Shown here piece by piece: positions 32,953-42,160 of a DNA stretch of 64,000 nucleotides (its first letter is position 1; every line of letters begins with the position of its first letter). Source of the DNA: Chthonobacter albigriseus (lineage in GTDB: Bacteria; Pseudomonadota; Alphaproteobacteria; Rhizobiales; Pleomorphomonadaceae). The stretch is from contig NZ_JACDIT010000006.1 in assembly GCF_013839445.1 (NCBI RefSeq), positions 1 to 64,000 of the forward strand. Direction: 5' to 3'. A program made the position numbers and the translations under genes. The notes beneath the pieces are model-generated. The model saw only the letters and a program-made list of their open reading frames with translations, searched no databases and was not told the origin of the DNA.

Positions 32953-35805
32953 TTACAACACCGACAACCGTACGGGATGCGACCAGGGGTTCTCAAGTTT
33001 CTGCCCAGGAAAAATAAGGTCTTGATCCCTAATTCTATTCGAATTAGCTTGGAAGAGCGTTGAATACTGAGATCCTTCGCCCGTTATTCTCTTGCTGATC
33101 TTCCACAGGCTATCGGCAGTGACAACCTCTATGAAGCCATGCTCAGAAACCAGAGTATCCTTCGCCAGGCCGGTGCATCCGAGCTCGACAACGTAGGAAG
33201 ATATTATCTCTCCGTTTGCAGTCTTTTTAACTACCCGAAGCGCGGTCGCAACTGACCCCACCCTAATCTCAAAGGTGTGGTGCATAACACCATTGCTATC
33301 ATAGGGGGCCACGGAGATAATCTCTCCGTCCGCCGATATTTCGGCGCTAGCAGCTTGCGGATCAGCATCCTCGAGCAGCAGATTGAAAACAGTCGCTGCA
33401 GCGCTTGCAGTGAGCGTTATGCCATCGTCGTCCCAAGCATTCCCGCGGAACAGGTCAGGATAGCTGGGATCGAGGACGGGCGCGAAACCCGATCCTAGCC
33501 CGGCAGGATCATCAATGCCAGCCGCAATCTTTCCCTTAAACAGCGCCATAAAAAGCTTTTTACGCGCGCGGGGATCGACCCACATCCGCATTCCTAGGCG
33601 CCTCGGGCACGCCCGGTCGTAATAGCCGTATCTTAGGTCAACATCTGCGCTTCGGTTCGAAAAGTCCGTTTTATCATAACCTCCAATTCTTGGATGGGGG
33701 GGCGAAAGATCATGCCATTGATCATTTCCATCGATATTCTGCAAGAACCCGAACAGAATGTTTTCGGACGCGACATGCTCATCACCATAGAGATTAGGTC
33801 CGAAGACAGAATCCTTTATACCTGCCGCGCGCGAGAGGTTGACAAGCCCGGTTCGATCCAGCATCGCAAGCTTCGAAAGGACTACCGCGTTGTAAACGGC
33901 GTTGAATCGAGCTTTATCAAACGTACCATCTCTGATGTGCATCTCCTCCAGAATGCGTTGCGCCGCATCAGGAATGAGGAGCAAGTTTTGACCACTCTCA
34001 TCCCTCGACATGACCTCGTTGAGCTCCCCAGCCCCAACTGGCTGGGTAAGTCCTTTGAATATATATGTCGTGTTCGTGTTTGCGCGCTTATCGAATTCCT
34101 GTAGCAGCGCTGAAACTGCGACATTGCTCACTTTCTGCTTCACTTCCTCCAGCTTGCGCTCCAGTCGAGCCTTCGCCTCGAAAATTTCTTGGGTAATTGG
34201 TGTCAGTTCAGCTAGCGATTTTTCGAGCTCCTGCAGCTCCTGCTCAAATTGCTGCACCCCGTTCCAAACAATGCAAATGCCTTCGGTCGCTTTGACGGGT
34301 ACCGCAAACAACCCACCACCATAGCAGACGATCCACTTTTTTAACGGCTCCGTAATACTGGGTTTGGACGGATCAATGGTGTTAACGATCGCTTGTAGAT
34401 TAGCTCGAGTCCATTCGGTCATCACAACTGGCAGGTTATCCCTCCAGATTTCAAAGTGGCGCCGGAACGCATTGCCAAACGGTTTATCACCAACGAAGGC
34501 AATGAACTGATTAGTTAATGCTATGCGCGTTTGCAGCTCTACCTCGATAATGTCAAACGCTTCCCGAATCGCGTCTTTGAGTTTGGGAGTTAGTTGATCA
34601 ATCTCGCGCCGAGCATCAGCTATGGCCTTCTCAGCCTGCTCGATTAGAAATTTTTTAGCCAGCCGAGCAGGGTTTAATTCTAGAACTACGTCGCACAACT
34701 TGTCCAATGGCCAGGGCAGGTTTCGGCAAACTTCCTTGGCAACTTTCTCTGGAAGATTGTTGAATTCGTCTATGAGACGCTGCAGCTCCACAAGCTTCGC
34801 TGCCACGTCCAGATGAAGTTTCGCCAAGTTCTGCGCTAAACTAATTGTTTCAGTCATCCCTTTCTCAATTACGTCATTCCGAAGCCCTTCAATCTTATGT
34901 AGTTCGGTATTTACGTTTTGCACAAATTTTGAAAGATCACCAGCATAGTTATTAAGCTCTGAGTTTACCTTGTTTGAGAGCCTCTGAACCTCCTTCGCCA
35001 GTTCCTCGGCGATGGGAATTCCTGCCGCCGCTTCGGCTAACAATCTTAGGACAAGAGCCTCTAGGTCAAACAGTTGTCCGTCTTCGGCGAGAAATCCATT
35101 GAGCGAGCGGTGTAGGTCATAGACGCCCGTTAAGTGGCCAGCTGTTCCGGACCTTTTGAGTTGCTCGATCGATTCTGGGTTCAGCAAGAATTTACGAAGA
35201 ATTAGGTCGCTTGGGAAGTTTAACTCGCCATCCGACTTAATAAATTCGTGCAACGGTTGCGCCGCCCCACTGCCATTATTCAAACGGGGTAGATAGTTAG
35301 ATATAAATGTCTCAATATGTATGTGACGAATGGCGGCCCATTCGTGTTCAGACAGGTCGAACACGTCGCCAGCGTACTTGTTCACGAAGGTATGCGCGAA
35401 CGCGTCGGCTGCCGCATGTGTGAGGTAACCTAGCGCAAAGGCCAGCTCTGCCCCTTGTAGGCTCGGGTCTCTTATGAGGTGCTGTAGCCATTCCGAAGTG
35501 CCCCAACCGCCAGGAACAGACGGGTGGATAACCATTTGTCCAGAGAATACGTCCGGGAACGCGTCTGGCCCAAGGCTGCCGAGTAAGAAGCTCTTGGGGT
35601 GGTTCCTGAGGGCTGCACGGTATCTTTCGCTGATCCGAATCGTTTTAATTATACCGCCAATTTCGATTTCCAGGTCACCGTCCCGAAGATCGTTGAGTAC
35701 TTGCTGCGCCACCCAGATGTGGACGTCCACCTTGAAGGCATGCGCCGGAGGTGTGAGGAGCATCACAACAAGTAGAATGCAGGTTGCCAATCCGCGGGTG
35801 AACAT
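32953..35805 (-). CDS. Secreted zinc-dependent phospholipase C-like protein with coiled-coil and LysM
   Basis: The 950-residue product has a signal peptide (MFTRGLATCILLVVMLLTPP, then AHA). Residues about 25-200 resemble the zinc-dependent phospholipase C family: DVHIWVAQQVLNDL, HPKSFLLGSLGPDAFPDVF, LGYLTHAAADAFAHTFVN and HIHIETFI supply His/Asp zinc ligands. Residues about 270-640 are long amphipathic helices, probably coiled-coil (IAEELAKEVQRLSNKVNSEL). The last ~50 residues are a LysM-type domain (SLWKISKRITG, LFQANSNRI, LIFPGQKL). GAGGAGG stands 5 nt before the ATG at 35805; an upstream start at 35919 would hide the signal peptide. GC is low for the window. It probably acts on lipids outside the cell or in the periplasm; role unknown. 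Confidence 0.78.
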   Translation of the reverse strand: MFTRGLATCILLVVMLLTPPAHAFKVDVHIWVAQQVLNDLRDGDLEIEIGGIIKTIRISERYRAALRNHPKSFLLGSLGPDAFPDVFSGQMVIHPSVPGGWGTSEWLQHLIRDPSLQGAELAFALGYLTHAAADAFAHTFVNKYAGDVFDLSEHEWAAIRHIHIETFISNYLPRLNNGSGAAQPLHEFIKSDGELNFPSDLILRKFLLNPESIEQLKRSGTAGHLTGVYDLHRSLNGFLAEDGQLFDLEALVLRLLAEAAAGIPIAEELAKEVQRLSNKVNSELNNYAGDLSKFVQNVNTELHKIEGLRNDVIEKGMTETISLAQNLAKLHLDVAAKLVELQRLIDEFNNLPEKVAKEVCRNLPWPLDKLCDVVLELNPARLAKKFLIEQAEKAIADARREIDQLTPKLKDAIREAFDIIEVELQTRIALTNQFIAFVGDKPFGNAFRRHFEIWRDNLPVVMTEWTRANLQAIVNTIDPSKPSITEPLKKWIVCYGGGLFAVPVKATEGICIVWNGVQQFEQELQELEKSLAELTPITQEIFEAKARLERKLEEVKQKVSNVAVSALLQEFDKRANTNTTYIFKGLTQPVGAGELNEVMSRDESGQNLLLIPDAAQRILEEMHIRDGTFDKARFNAVYNAVVLSKLAMLDRTGLVNLSRAAGIKDSVFGPNLYGDEHVASENILFGFLQNIDGNDQWHDLSPPHPRIGGYDKTDFSNRSADVDLRYGYYDRACPRRLGMRMWVDPRARKKLFMALFKGKIAAGIDDPAGLGSGFAPVLDPSYPDLFRGNAWDDDGITLTASAAATVFNLLLEDADPQAASAEISADGEIISVAPYDSNGVMHHTFEIRVGSVATALRVVKKTANGEIISSYVVELGCTGLAKDTLVSEHGFIEVVTADSLWKISKRITGEGSQYSTLFQANSNRIRDQDLIFPGQKLENPWSHPVRLSVL

Positions 35806-36034
35806 CGCATCCTCCTCAGTGGCACGCTGTCGCGGTTCGGAACGCCAGATTGAGACAAAAGACTGTGCGACGCAAGGGTGTTGGGGACCCTGTCTTGATT
35901 GCCGCCGATCTGCGGGCATATAGTACTAGAAGGTAGCTAGTGGCACGAGTTGGCCGAAGACCGGTGTCTAGGGGTCGACGATGTCTTGATATGGACGCGT
36001 TGCGCGATATGAGACGACCTGGAGCGGATGAACA

Positions 36035-36673
36035 ATGACGCTTACGAAGGCCCTCGCAGCAAGCGCTCTAGTAATTTATGCGGCTTTCGCGAGTCCCGCT
36101 TTGGCGGTTGACTTGGAAGCATATCGCGTGGTCTGTAGCGATACAGATGCCGCCATAGCGAAGGCCGCCGTTGCTGAATCTGGACGGCTCGTGGGTGTGG
36201 CAGAATCCGCGATCCCGCCGGTTAACTCGGTGGAGGGCAATGCCTTCAAACGCTGGTTCGGTGGTCCAGAAGGAGACACCGATGCAAATCTCGAGAAGAT
36301 CTTCTCCGGGATGAGGACTACTTTGATAATCAGTAAAATCTGGTGTCCAAATCTTACGCTACCGGATGAAGAGATCGGAAGAGATACTATAGCTTGGGTG
36401 CCCGCTGATACGACGGGCGAACTGTTCCTCCAATCTTTGTTCTTCTCTCTATCGACTAAAGGGGCGGATTCTCAAGCAGGCACAATCCTCCATGAAGTTG
36501 GCCACCTGTCACCATTTGCTAACGTAGTCGATACCGACGTGAACGGCGACCAAGTGCCGGACTACAGCACCGAGGATGCCGAGCAGCTCGCGCGTACGAA
36601 TAAAGCGCTGGCGCGCCGCACCGCAAACAATCTCCAATATTTTGTTGAGGATCTGGCGTACGGGATTCCATAA
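36035..36673 (+). CDS. Secreted M35-like zinc metallopeptidase
   Basis: The 212-residue product has a signal peptide (MTLTKALAASALVIYAAFAS, then PALAVD). TILHEVGHLSPF (about residues 150-161) is an HExxH zinc site; the following VPDYSTEDAEQLARTNKALA and NNLQYFVEDLAYG fit the C-terminal part of M35/deuterolysin (aspzincin) enzymes, in which an Asp after the HExxH helix is the third zinc ligand. Size agrees with a small M35 domain. It is divergent from the phospholipase-like gene with a 229-bp gap, and similar GC suggests they came together. The two could be an exported hydrolase pair. Family assignment is moderately sure. Confidence 0.68.
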   Translation: MTLTKALAASALVIYAAFASPALAVDLEAYRVVCSDTDAAIAKAAVAESGRLVGVAESAIPPVNSVEGNAFKRWFGGPEGDTDANLEKIFSGMRTTLIISKIWCPNLTLPDEEIGRDTIAWVPADTTGELFLQSLFFSLSTKGADSQAGTILHEVGHLSPFANVVDTDVNGDQVPDYSTEDAEQLARTNKALARRTANNLQYFVEDLAYGIP

Positions 36674-37431
36674 GCGATCGTCGCCCAGGGCGCCGCGACG
36701 CTTCTGGAGATGTATCCCGACCGGCTGTGGCTGGCACTCGGCAGCGGCGAGGCCATCAATGAGGCGATCACCGGCCTCCCCTGGCCGGAGAAGGCGGAGC
36801 GGAACGCGCGGTTGCGTGAATGCGTGGACGTGATCCGTTCGCTCTTCGCGGGCGAGACGGTGACGCACCGGGGCCAGATCACCTGCGTCTAGGCGAAGCT
36901 CTACACCCGGCCGGCGCGGCCGCCGAAGCTGATCGGCGCGGCGGTCTCGGAGGCGACGGCCCAATGGCTGGGGAGTTGGGCGGACGGGATGATCACCGTG
37001 CACGCCGAGCCGGACCAGCTGCGCAAGGTCATGGACGCCTTTCGGCGCGGCGGCGGCGAGGGTAAGCCGATCATGACCCAGATGGTGGTATCCTGGGGCA
37101 CTACCGAGGAAGAGGCCTTGCACGAGGCGCACCAGCAGTGGGCGCCGAACCTCATCGGTGGCGACGTAAACTGGGAGCTGCGTCGGCCCTCGGATTTTAA
37201 TCTGGCTAAATGATTCGTGCGGCCGGAGGACGTGCGTTCGTCTTGCCTAGTGTCGGCGAGCGCCCAGAAGCATGTGGACTGGCTGTCCGAGTTCGTCGCG
37301 CTCGGGGCGGATGAGCTGCAAGTGCATGCACTCGGGCGAAACCAGGACGCGATATCGAGGCCTACGGCACGTCGGTGCTGCCGCACGTGGCCCGGGATGT
37401 CGCGACGACCAGGACGATCGAACCGCGTTGA
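36674..37431 (+). pseudogene. Broken LLM-class flavin-dependent oxidoreductase
   Basis: The frame immediately after the peptidase stop reads AIVAQGAATLLEMYPDRLWL, ALGSGEAINEAITGLPWPEK and ECVDVIRSLFAGETVTHRG, the middle of an LLM/F420-type oxidoreductase (TIGR03885-like). In-frame stops lie at 36890 (TAG) and 37211 (TGA); a frameshift near 37350 leads to RDIEAYGTSVLPHVARD, the usual C-terminus. The first ~90 residues are missing and the fragment is fused directly to the peptidase gene's stop codon, so a deletion or insertion joined the two. Confidence 0.8.
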
Positions 37432-38069
37432 CGTTTATGGCTGGAGGACTCACGGCCGGCCTTGACATCGATCGGATCCGAACCAGGCGACGGCCATAAC
37501 AGAACGGCCGTTAGCGCAAGGCGGGGATGGCGGAGGCGCGGCGCTATCACTTACTCATCATCATGACAGCCGCTTCTTCACAAGCGGACTGCTGATGTCG
37601 CTGCGGGACGGCCCCGGCGGCTTTCTCAAGATAATGAGGGACCGGACGGAACACCTCCAAGCCCAGCGCAACCGGCTCCGGCACCTTGATCAAATGCGTC
37701 CCCTGGCGCATGCCGCCGGACGATTAGGTCCAGAGACGCTGTATCAAGGACCGTCGGCCAGCAGTTCACCGCAGTTTTGAGCGGGGATTCCTGTGCCGGT
37801 GGCCTGCAACGCCGAGGTATTCGGTCGGGCGCGTTTTAGATCATTTTCAGTATAGCTGCCGGGCTTCTATCGTCGGAAATCGTGTTGGCCTGGGTCTGCG
37901 AAAGGCCATGATTCGGCATGCGGCACCGCCGACGTCAGTTCCGGTTCAGCCCATCTCGCGGCTTTGCAGCTTCAGCTTCCAGCGGACCTCCATTGAGAGA
38001 ATCTCATGAGCCGTCTGTGTATCGTAGAACTGATCAGCTGGATAAGGCGATTAGTTCGGTCGGTGAGGA
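37432..38069. other. Gene-poor region with repeat C copy 1
   Basis: No open frame in these 638 bp looks like a real gene. The only structure noticed is the 52-bp block at 37942-37993, which recurs at 40524-40576. The stretch lies between the LLM remnant and the 3' end of the LysR gene and is probably degenerate DNA. Confidence 0.5.
37942..37993 (-). repeat. Repeat C, copy 1
   Basis: The block reads CGGTTCAGCCCATCTCGCGG, followed by a shared GCAGCTTCAGCTTCCAGCGG and ACCTCCAT. It differs from 40524-40576 by one base substitution and one missing C. Read on the minus strand it encodes MEVRWKLKLQSREMG then a stop caused by the missing base, so it is a broken copy of the end of the small ORF at 40517-40645. 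Confidence 0.7.
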
Positions 38070-38972
38070 TCAGCCGCAGTTAACATTCTGGCATACCTCC
38101 CGAACACACTCGCGCAGCCAGCGATGAGCAGGGTCGGCGTCCATGCGCGGATGCCAGAGCAGCGAGATTGTCAGGGCGGGCAGTTGGAAGGGCAGAGGCA
38201 AGGTGAGCAGGCCCTCCCGAAGCGTGCCCGTGAAGCGCTCTGGGACCGTTGCGATCGAATCGGTTGCACGGACGAGTGCGAGCGCTTCCGAAAAGCTCCC
38301 GACCTCGGTACCCGCCGCCCGCTCCAATCCAAGGCGCGCCAGCCCTGCATCGACCGGGCCGCGAGCCGAACCACGGCGCGAGACGAGCACGTGCCGAGCA
38401 GCAGCGTAGGCCGTCGCGGTGATCTCGCTCGATACCAGTGGATGCCCGGCCCGGACTACCGCCACGAACCGGTCTCGGAACAGTGCCTGCGCCCGGATTT
38501 CCGGTCCGATGTCCTCACCGAGCACTCCCGTCTCAAGGTCCACTGCGCCCTCGCGGAGCAGCAGGCTGTCCTTGTCGGCTTTCGGGAGAAAGCGAAGCCT
38601 GGCCCCGGGTGCATCGAGTGCCACCCGGGAGACGAGAGCCGGTCCGAAGTTCTCCACGAATCCTTCGCGGTTTCGCAGTGTGAACACCCGGGTCAGGCGA
38701 GCAAGGTCCAGGGTTTCGGCTGGCCTGAGGACCGCCATCGCTTCATCGACGAGGGAGCCGACCCGACCGCGGAGTTCCATCGCCCGGGGGGTCGGGACAA
38801 GGCTGCGGCCCGCCCGGACCAGAAGCGGATCGCCCGTGGTCTCCCGTAGCCGCGTCAATGCCCTACTCATGGCGGACGGGCTGAGTTGCAGTCGCTTGGC
38901 TGCCCCGACAACACTGCCCTCCGAAAGGAGCGCGTCCAGGGTAACGAGAAGGTTCAGATCTGGCTGACTCAT
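38070..38972 (-). CDS. LysR-family transcriptional regulator
   Basis: The 300-residue protein starts MSQPDLNLLVTLDALLSEGS followed by VVGAAKRLQLSPSAMSRALT, the winged helix-turn-helix of LysR regulators (subgroup with DLNLL starts, like NodD/NahR). The rest is the type II periplasmic-binding-like effector domain (FRDRFVAVVRAGHPL, LVRATDSIATVPERF). Length is normal and the frame intact. It is divergent from the MFS exporter gene, 129 bp apart, the usual layout for a LysR protein controlling an efflux gene. Its inducer is unknown. Confidence 0.9.
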   Translation of the reverse strand: MSQPDLNLLVTLDALLSEGSVVGAAKRLQLSPSAMSRALTRLRETTGDPLLVRAGRSLVPTPRAMELRGRVGSLVDEAMAVLRPAETLDLARLTRVFTLRNREGFVENFGPALVSRVALDAPGARLRFLPKADKDSLLLREGAVDLETGVLGEDIGPEIRAQALFRDRFVAVVRAGHPLVSSEITATAYAAARHVLVSRRGSARGPVDAGLARLGLERAAGTEVGSFSEALALVRATDSIATVPERFTGTLREGLLTLPLPFQLPALTISLLWHPRMDADPAHRWLRECVREVCQNVNCG

Positions 38973-39101
38973 GGCTGCACAATAACACAGCCTCCGGATC
39001 GTTGCGTCTCATGCACTGATATCCTGCGTTTCATGCGCCTTCCGCCTGTTCAGCTCCAGGCCTACTCATAAGGGCACACACCCAATGCGGAGATCCGCGC
39101 C

Positions 39102-40520
39102 ATGCCGTCTGCCCGCCTGGCCATCGCCAGCCTCTCTCTCTCCATGCTGCTGTCGTCGCTCGGCACGAGCATCGCGAGTGTGGCCCTGCCGACATTGAGC
39201 GATGCCTTCAACGTCCCGTTCCAGCAGGTCCAGTGGGTCGTCATCGCCTACCTCGTCGTCATAACCAGCTTCATCGTCAGCGTCGGCCGCCTCGGCGACA
39301 TCGTCGGGCGCCGCAGACTCCTGCTGGCCGGCCTTGCTGCCTTCACGACGGCATCGGCCCTCTGCGCGGTGGCGACGAGCCTGCAAGCACTGGTCGTCTT
39401 CCGTGGCATTCAGGGATTGGGCGCGTCCGTGATGATGGCGCTGACCATGGCCCTGGTCACCGAAGCCGCTCCCGAGGAGAGGACCGGCAGCGCCATGGGA
39501 TTGCTGGCCACGACCTCTGCCGTGGGTACGGCGCTTGGCCCCTCCCTGGGCGGGATGCTCATCGCCGGCTGGGGTTGGCCGGCTGTCTTTCTCATCAACG
39601 TTCCAGTGGGTATCTTGGCCTTCGGGTTGGCCTCACTGTACCTGCCCCCAGACACCAAGGCCGGGACATCCGCTGCTCGGTTCGACGGCTTGGGCACTGT
39701 GCTCCTGGCGAGTTCAATGGCAGCTTTCGCCCTATCCATGACCCTAGGGCGAGGCCATTTTGGTTTGCTGAATGGCGCGTTGGTCGTCGGCGCGGCCGGA
39801 GGAATGGTTGTCTTCCTCTTCTCCCAAACGAGAGTCGCGTCACCGCTCATCCGGCTGGCGTCCTTCCAGGACAAAGGCTTCAGTGCCGGGCTTGCCGCAA
39901 ATTCCTTGGTCTCGACCGTGATGATGGCGACCTTGGTGATTGGACCGTTCTACCTCACCGGTGCACTTGGGCTTCGCGAAGTGGAGGTCGGCCTGGTGAT
40001 GTCGATTGGGCCGATCGTTTCGGCATGCGCAGGCGTGCCAGCAGGCCACCTTGTGGACCGCTATGGCGCATCGCGAATGGTGCCCGCAGGCCTCATGACG
40101 ATGTTGGCCGGAGCTGCGGCGATCGCAGAGCTGTCCAGTCCGTATGGGCTCGTCGGCTATGTCGCAGGAATCCTCTTATTGACCCCGGGATATCAGCTGT
40201 TCCAGGCGGCCAACAACACAGCCGTCCTGGCCACTGTTGCCCCCGGCGAGCGCGGCGTGCGGTCCGGCATGCTGAACCTGTCGCGCAATCTCGGGCTCGT
40301 CACTGGTGCTTCAGCCATGGGGGCAATTTTCGCGATCACCGTCGGAACGTCGCCTGCCGGTCCCGGGGATCCGAACGCGGTCACCTCGGGCATGCAGATG
40401 ACGTTTGCAGTCGCTGCTGCATTAATGACGGTAGCGGTTGCGCTGGCGATGTTTGGCCGGATTGTGGTCCAGAAAACAGCCGCCAACAATGTGTACAAAG
40501 CGTCTAGCCCGGATCACTAG
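39102..40520 (+). CDS. MFS drug/proton antiporter (DHA2, EmrB/QacA-type)
   Basis: The 472-residue protein has about 14 hydrophobic helices. Characteristic motifs are SSLGTSIASVALPTLSDAF (motif D1 region), GRLGDIVGRRRLLLAGL (motif A) and GTALGPSLGGMLIAGWGWPA (motif C of exporters), with FLINVPVGILAF, the DHA2 hallmark. It should export hydrophobic drugs or metabolites against protons. An intact divergent LysR regulator probably controls it. The pair is the only complete operon in a stretch of remnants (36.7-41.8 kb) and is bracketed by copies of repeat C. The stop codon overlaps that of a small minus-strand ORF. Confidence 0.9.
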   Translation: MPSARLAIASLSLSMLLSSLGTSIASVALPTLSDAFNVPFQQVQWVVIAYLVVITSFIVSVGRLGDIVGRRRLLLAGLAAFTTASALCAVATSLQALVVFRGIQGLGASVMMALTMALVTEAAPEERTGSAMGLLATTSAVGTALGPSLGGMLIAGWGWPAVFLINVPVGILAFGLASLYLPPDTKAGTSAARFDGLGTVLLASSMAAFALSMTLGRGHFGLLNGALVVGAAGGMVVFLFSQTRVASPLIRLASFQDKGFSAGLAANSLVSTVMMATLVIGPFYLTGALGLREVEVGLVMSIGPIVSACAGVPAGHLVDRYGASRMVPAGLMTMLAGAAAIAELSSPYGLVGYVAGILLLTPGYQLFQAANNTAVLATVAPGERGVRSGMLNLSRNLGLVTGASAMGAIFAITVGTSPAGPGDPNAVTSGMQMTFAVAAALMTVAVALAMFGRIVVQKTAANNVYKASSPDH

Positions 40521-40645
40521 TTGCGGTTCAGCCCCATCTCGCGGCTCTGCAGCTTCAGCTTCCAGCGGACCTCCATCGCGAGTATGTCGTCCACTGTCGC
40601 TACGGACCCTGCGGCCTCCAGGATGGAAACTTGGTAGTCGCTCAT
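40517..40645 (-). CDS. Small ORF containing repeat C (42 aa)
   Basis: The minus-strand frame encodes MSDYQVSILEAAGSVATVDD followed by ILAMEVRWKLKLQSREMGLN and RN. The end is repeated, broken, at 37942-37993. Upstream on the same strand another frame ends WRGTLEEAERLYIAGRKS near 40655. Neither is recognised. They might be the tail of a degraded gene rather than a functional small protein. Confidence 0.3.
   Translation of the reverse strand: MSDYQVSILEAAGSVATVDDILAMEVRWKLKLQSREMGLNRN
40524..40576 (-). repeat. Repeat C, copy 2
   Basis: A 53-bp block starting CGGTTCAGCCCCATCTCGCG, the fuller copy of 37942-37993. It lies within the last codons of the small ORF and directly after the MFS stop codon. 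Both copies have the same orientation, so they form a direct repeat around the LysR/MFS pair. Confidence 0.7.
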
Positions 40646-40791
40646 CTACGCAGCTGCATCAGCTCTTGCGCCCTGCGATGTATAACCGCTCGGCTTCCTC
40701 CAGCGTACCGCGCCAGGAGTGGTCGACATGAGCCGTTGAACGCTGATTCCCTGTCCGGTGAACGGGCGCGCGGGACTGCAAGGCGGTTGGT

Positions 40792-41085
40792 TCAGAGCTG
40801 GTTATCCTCAAGCCGCGGTGCGGGTCCCGTCTTGCCGGCCTTAACCCATTCGACTTTCCTATGAAGGAAGGTCAGGGCTGCTTCCAACGCATCCTTGCGC
40901 TGCTGGAGTCGTCCGATCTGCAGCTGAAGAATCTCAACAGTCCGCTCCGAGGAATGCTCGCCTGCCCGGTACTCCTCGTTAAGAGCGAGGATCTCTCCAA
41001 GAGTGTAGCCAAGCGTCTGCTGAAGCCGGATCATTCGAGCAGTAATCACATCCTCAGGCTTGAACAGCTGGTACGCGCCTTCCAT
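40792..41085 (-). pseudogene. C-terminal part of a MerR-family regulator
   Basis: The frame AYQLFKPEDVITARMIRLQQ, then TLGYTLGEILALNEEY and LQIGRLQQRKDALEAALTFL, is the second half of the MerR DNA-binding domain plus the dimerisation coiled-coil. The first helix-turn-helix and wing (normally an IGELA...RYYE segment) are absent. What precedes it in the DNA is the start of an unrelated gene in another frame, so a recombination joined two broken genes. Confidence 0.7.
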
Positions 41086-41177
41086 TCCGGCTCCGGCGCG
41101 TCGAGCAGATCCCGCATGGCCTGCCAGCGGACGGACGGATCGGAATCGAGCAGCCAGGCGATCACGTCGGGGTTCAT
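41046..41177 (-). pseudogene. N-terminal fragment of a squalene-cyclase/prenyltransferase-like protein
   Basis: ATG at 41177 begins MNPDVIAWLLDSDPSVRWQA followed by MRDLLDAPEPEW, as in the start of uncharacterised bacterial proteins with squalene-cyclase-like repeats. The similarity ends at PEPEW (about 41085), where the MerR sequence begins in another frame; the frame itself stops at 41046. It is the counterpart of the chimeric junction. Confidence 0.6.
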
Positions 41178-41243
41178 GTTTGTCTCCGGTTGAGGCGCCA
41201 AACCGTCGCGACCAGCCTTGGTTCGTCACATCCGAAAGCCTGC

Positions 41244-41752
41244 CTAGAGCTTGCACCCTATCCAGCCCTTGAAGGTCAGCGCGGCATAGAACAGTTCGAC
41301 CTCCTCAAGTCCCGCCTCGTATAGCACCGCCTCGTCCTCTTCCGGCGTAAGCGCTGGGAGGCGCTCCCTCATTGCTGCGATCATCTCGCCGCTTCGCAGG
41401 CCGGGTATCCCCGATCCCGCCAGGAAGGCCGCGTTGCGCCGAAGCCAGCGATCCGGGTCGGCATCCGGCTTCGGGAAGCTGTGATGAATCGCCACGAACG
41501 GCGCACCGGGTTTGAGGCGCTTCACGACCTCTCGGACGGTTCGGAGTCTCTCGTTCCTATCGAGGAAGTGCAAGACCAGCAACGCCGTCGCCCCATCATT
41601 TGGCCCTCGGGAGCGTCTTCGATGGTGCCGAGGTGGAAGCGCACTCTGTCGACATCGCCGCCCAGAACGGTTTCCGCGTGACGGATCATCGCCGCGGACG
41701 GATCGACCCCGTCGAAGCGCCACGTCGGGTGCATGTCGATGGGACCATTCAC
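41244..41752 (-). pseudogene. Frameshifted SAM-dependent methyltransferase
   Basis: One frame gives WRFDGVDPSAAMIRHAETVL, then VRFHLGTIEDAPEGQ; the continuation DGATALLVLHFLDRNERLRT, VREVVKRLKPGAPFVAIHHS is in the next frame after a shift near 41610. Together they are the middle and end of a class I methyltransferase, with motif II/III-like VDPS and LHFL. The glycine-rich SAM-binding motif I that should precede is not seen, so the N-terminus is lost as well. Confidence 0.7.
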
Positions 41753-41845
41753 CTACGCGGACCAGTGCGTCGAATACGAACCGAGTTCCAAGTACGACCC
41801 GGCCACAGCCGACTCCGCTAATAGGCCTAATCTCTGGACCATTCT

Positions 41846-42160
41846 TCAATCGAACAAATCATCAACGATTTTGGCGCCGCCCGCTGCGTTGACACTAACC
41901 GCGGCGTAGAGATTCCGCATCAGAGAGAATTCTTCCTCTTCCTGGGTTACGGTAAAAAAAGCATCACCTTTCCCTCGGATAATACGGAATGAGTAAGCAG
42001 TCTCTTCTGTCTCTTGATCGAACAGGAATCTAAAGTGAATATTTGCATCCTTTAGGACAGCGAAGTAAGCGCTCTCGGCGCCTTCTCTCCAAGTAATTTG
42101 GCCCTCGTTTGTGGCTTGCAGCAGTCGATGAATAAAAGGTCTTATTGGAGTTGGTATCAT
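41846..42160 (-). CDS. Hypothetical small soluble protein
   Basis: The 104-residue protein starts MIPTPIRPFIHRLLQATNEG and contains FRFLFDQETEETAYSFRIIR followed by an acidic run TQEEEEFSLMRNLY. The ATG at 42160 overlaps the stop of the upstream membrane-protein gene by 4 bp (ATGA), so the two are cotranslated. Low GC, no recognised family. The first half looks like an alternating beta-strand domain. Its tie to a membrane protein resembles small two-gene effector/regulator units of defence islands, but no motif supports a specific role. Confidence 0.7.
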   Translation of the reverse strand: MIPTPIRPFIHRLLQATNEGQITWREGAESAYFAVLKDANIHFRFLFDQETEETAYSFRIIRGKGDAFFTVTQEEEEFSLMRNLYAAVSVNAAGGAKIVDDLFD

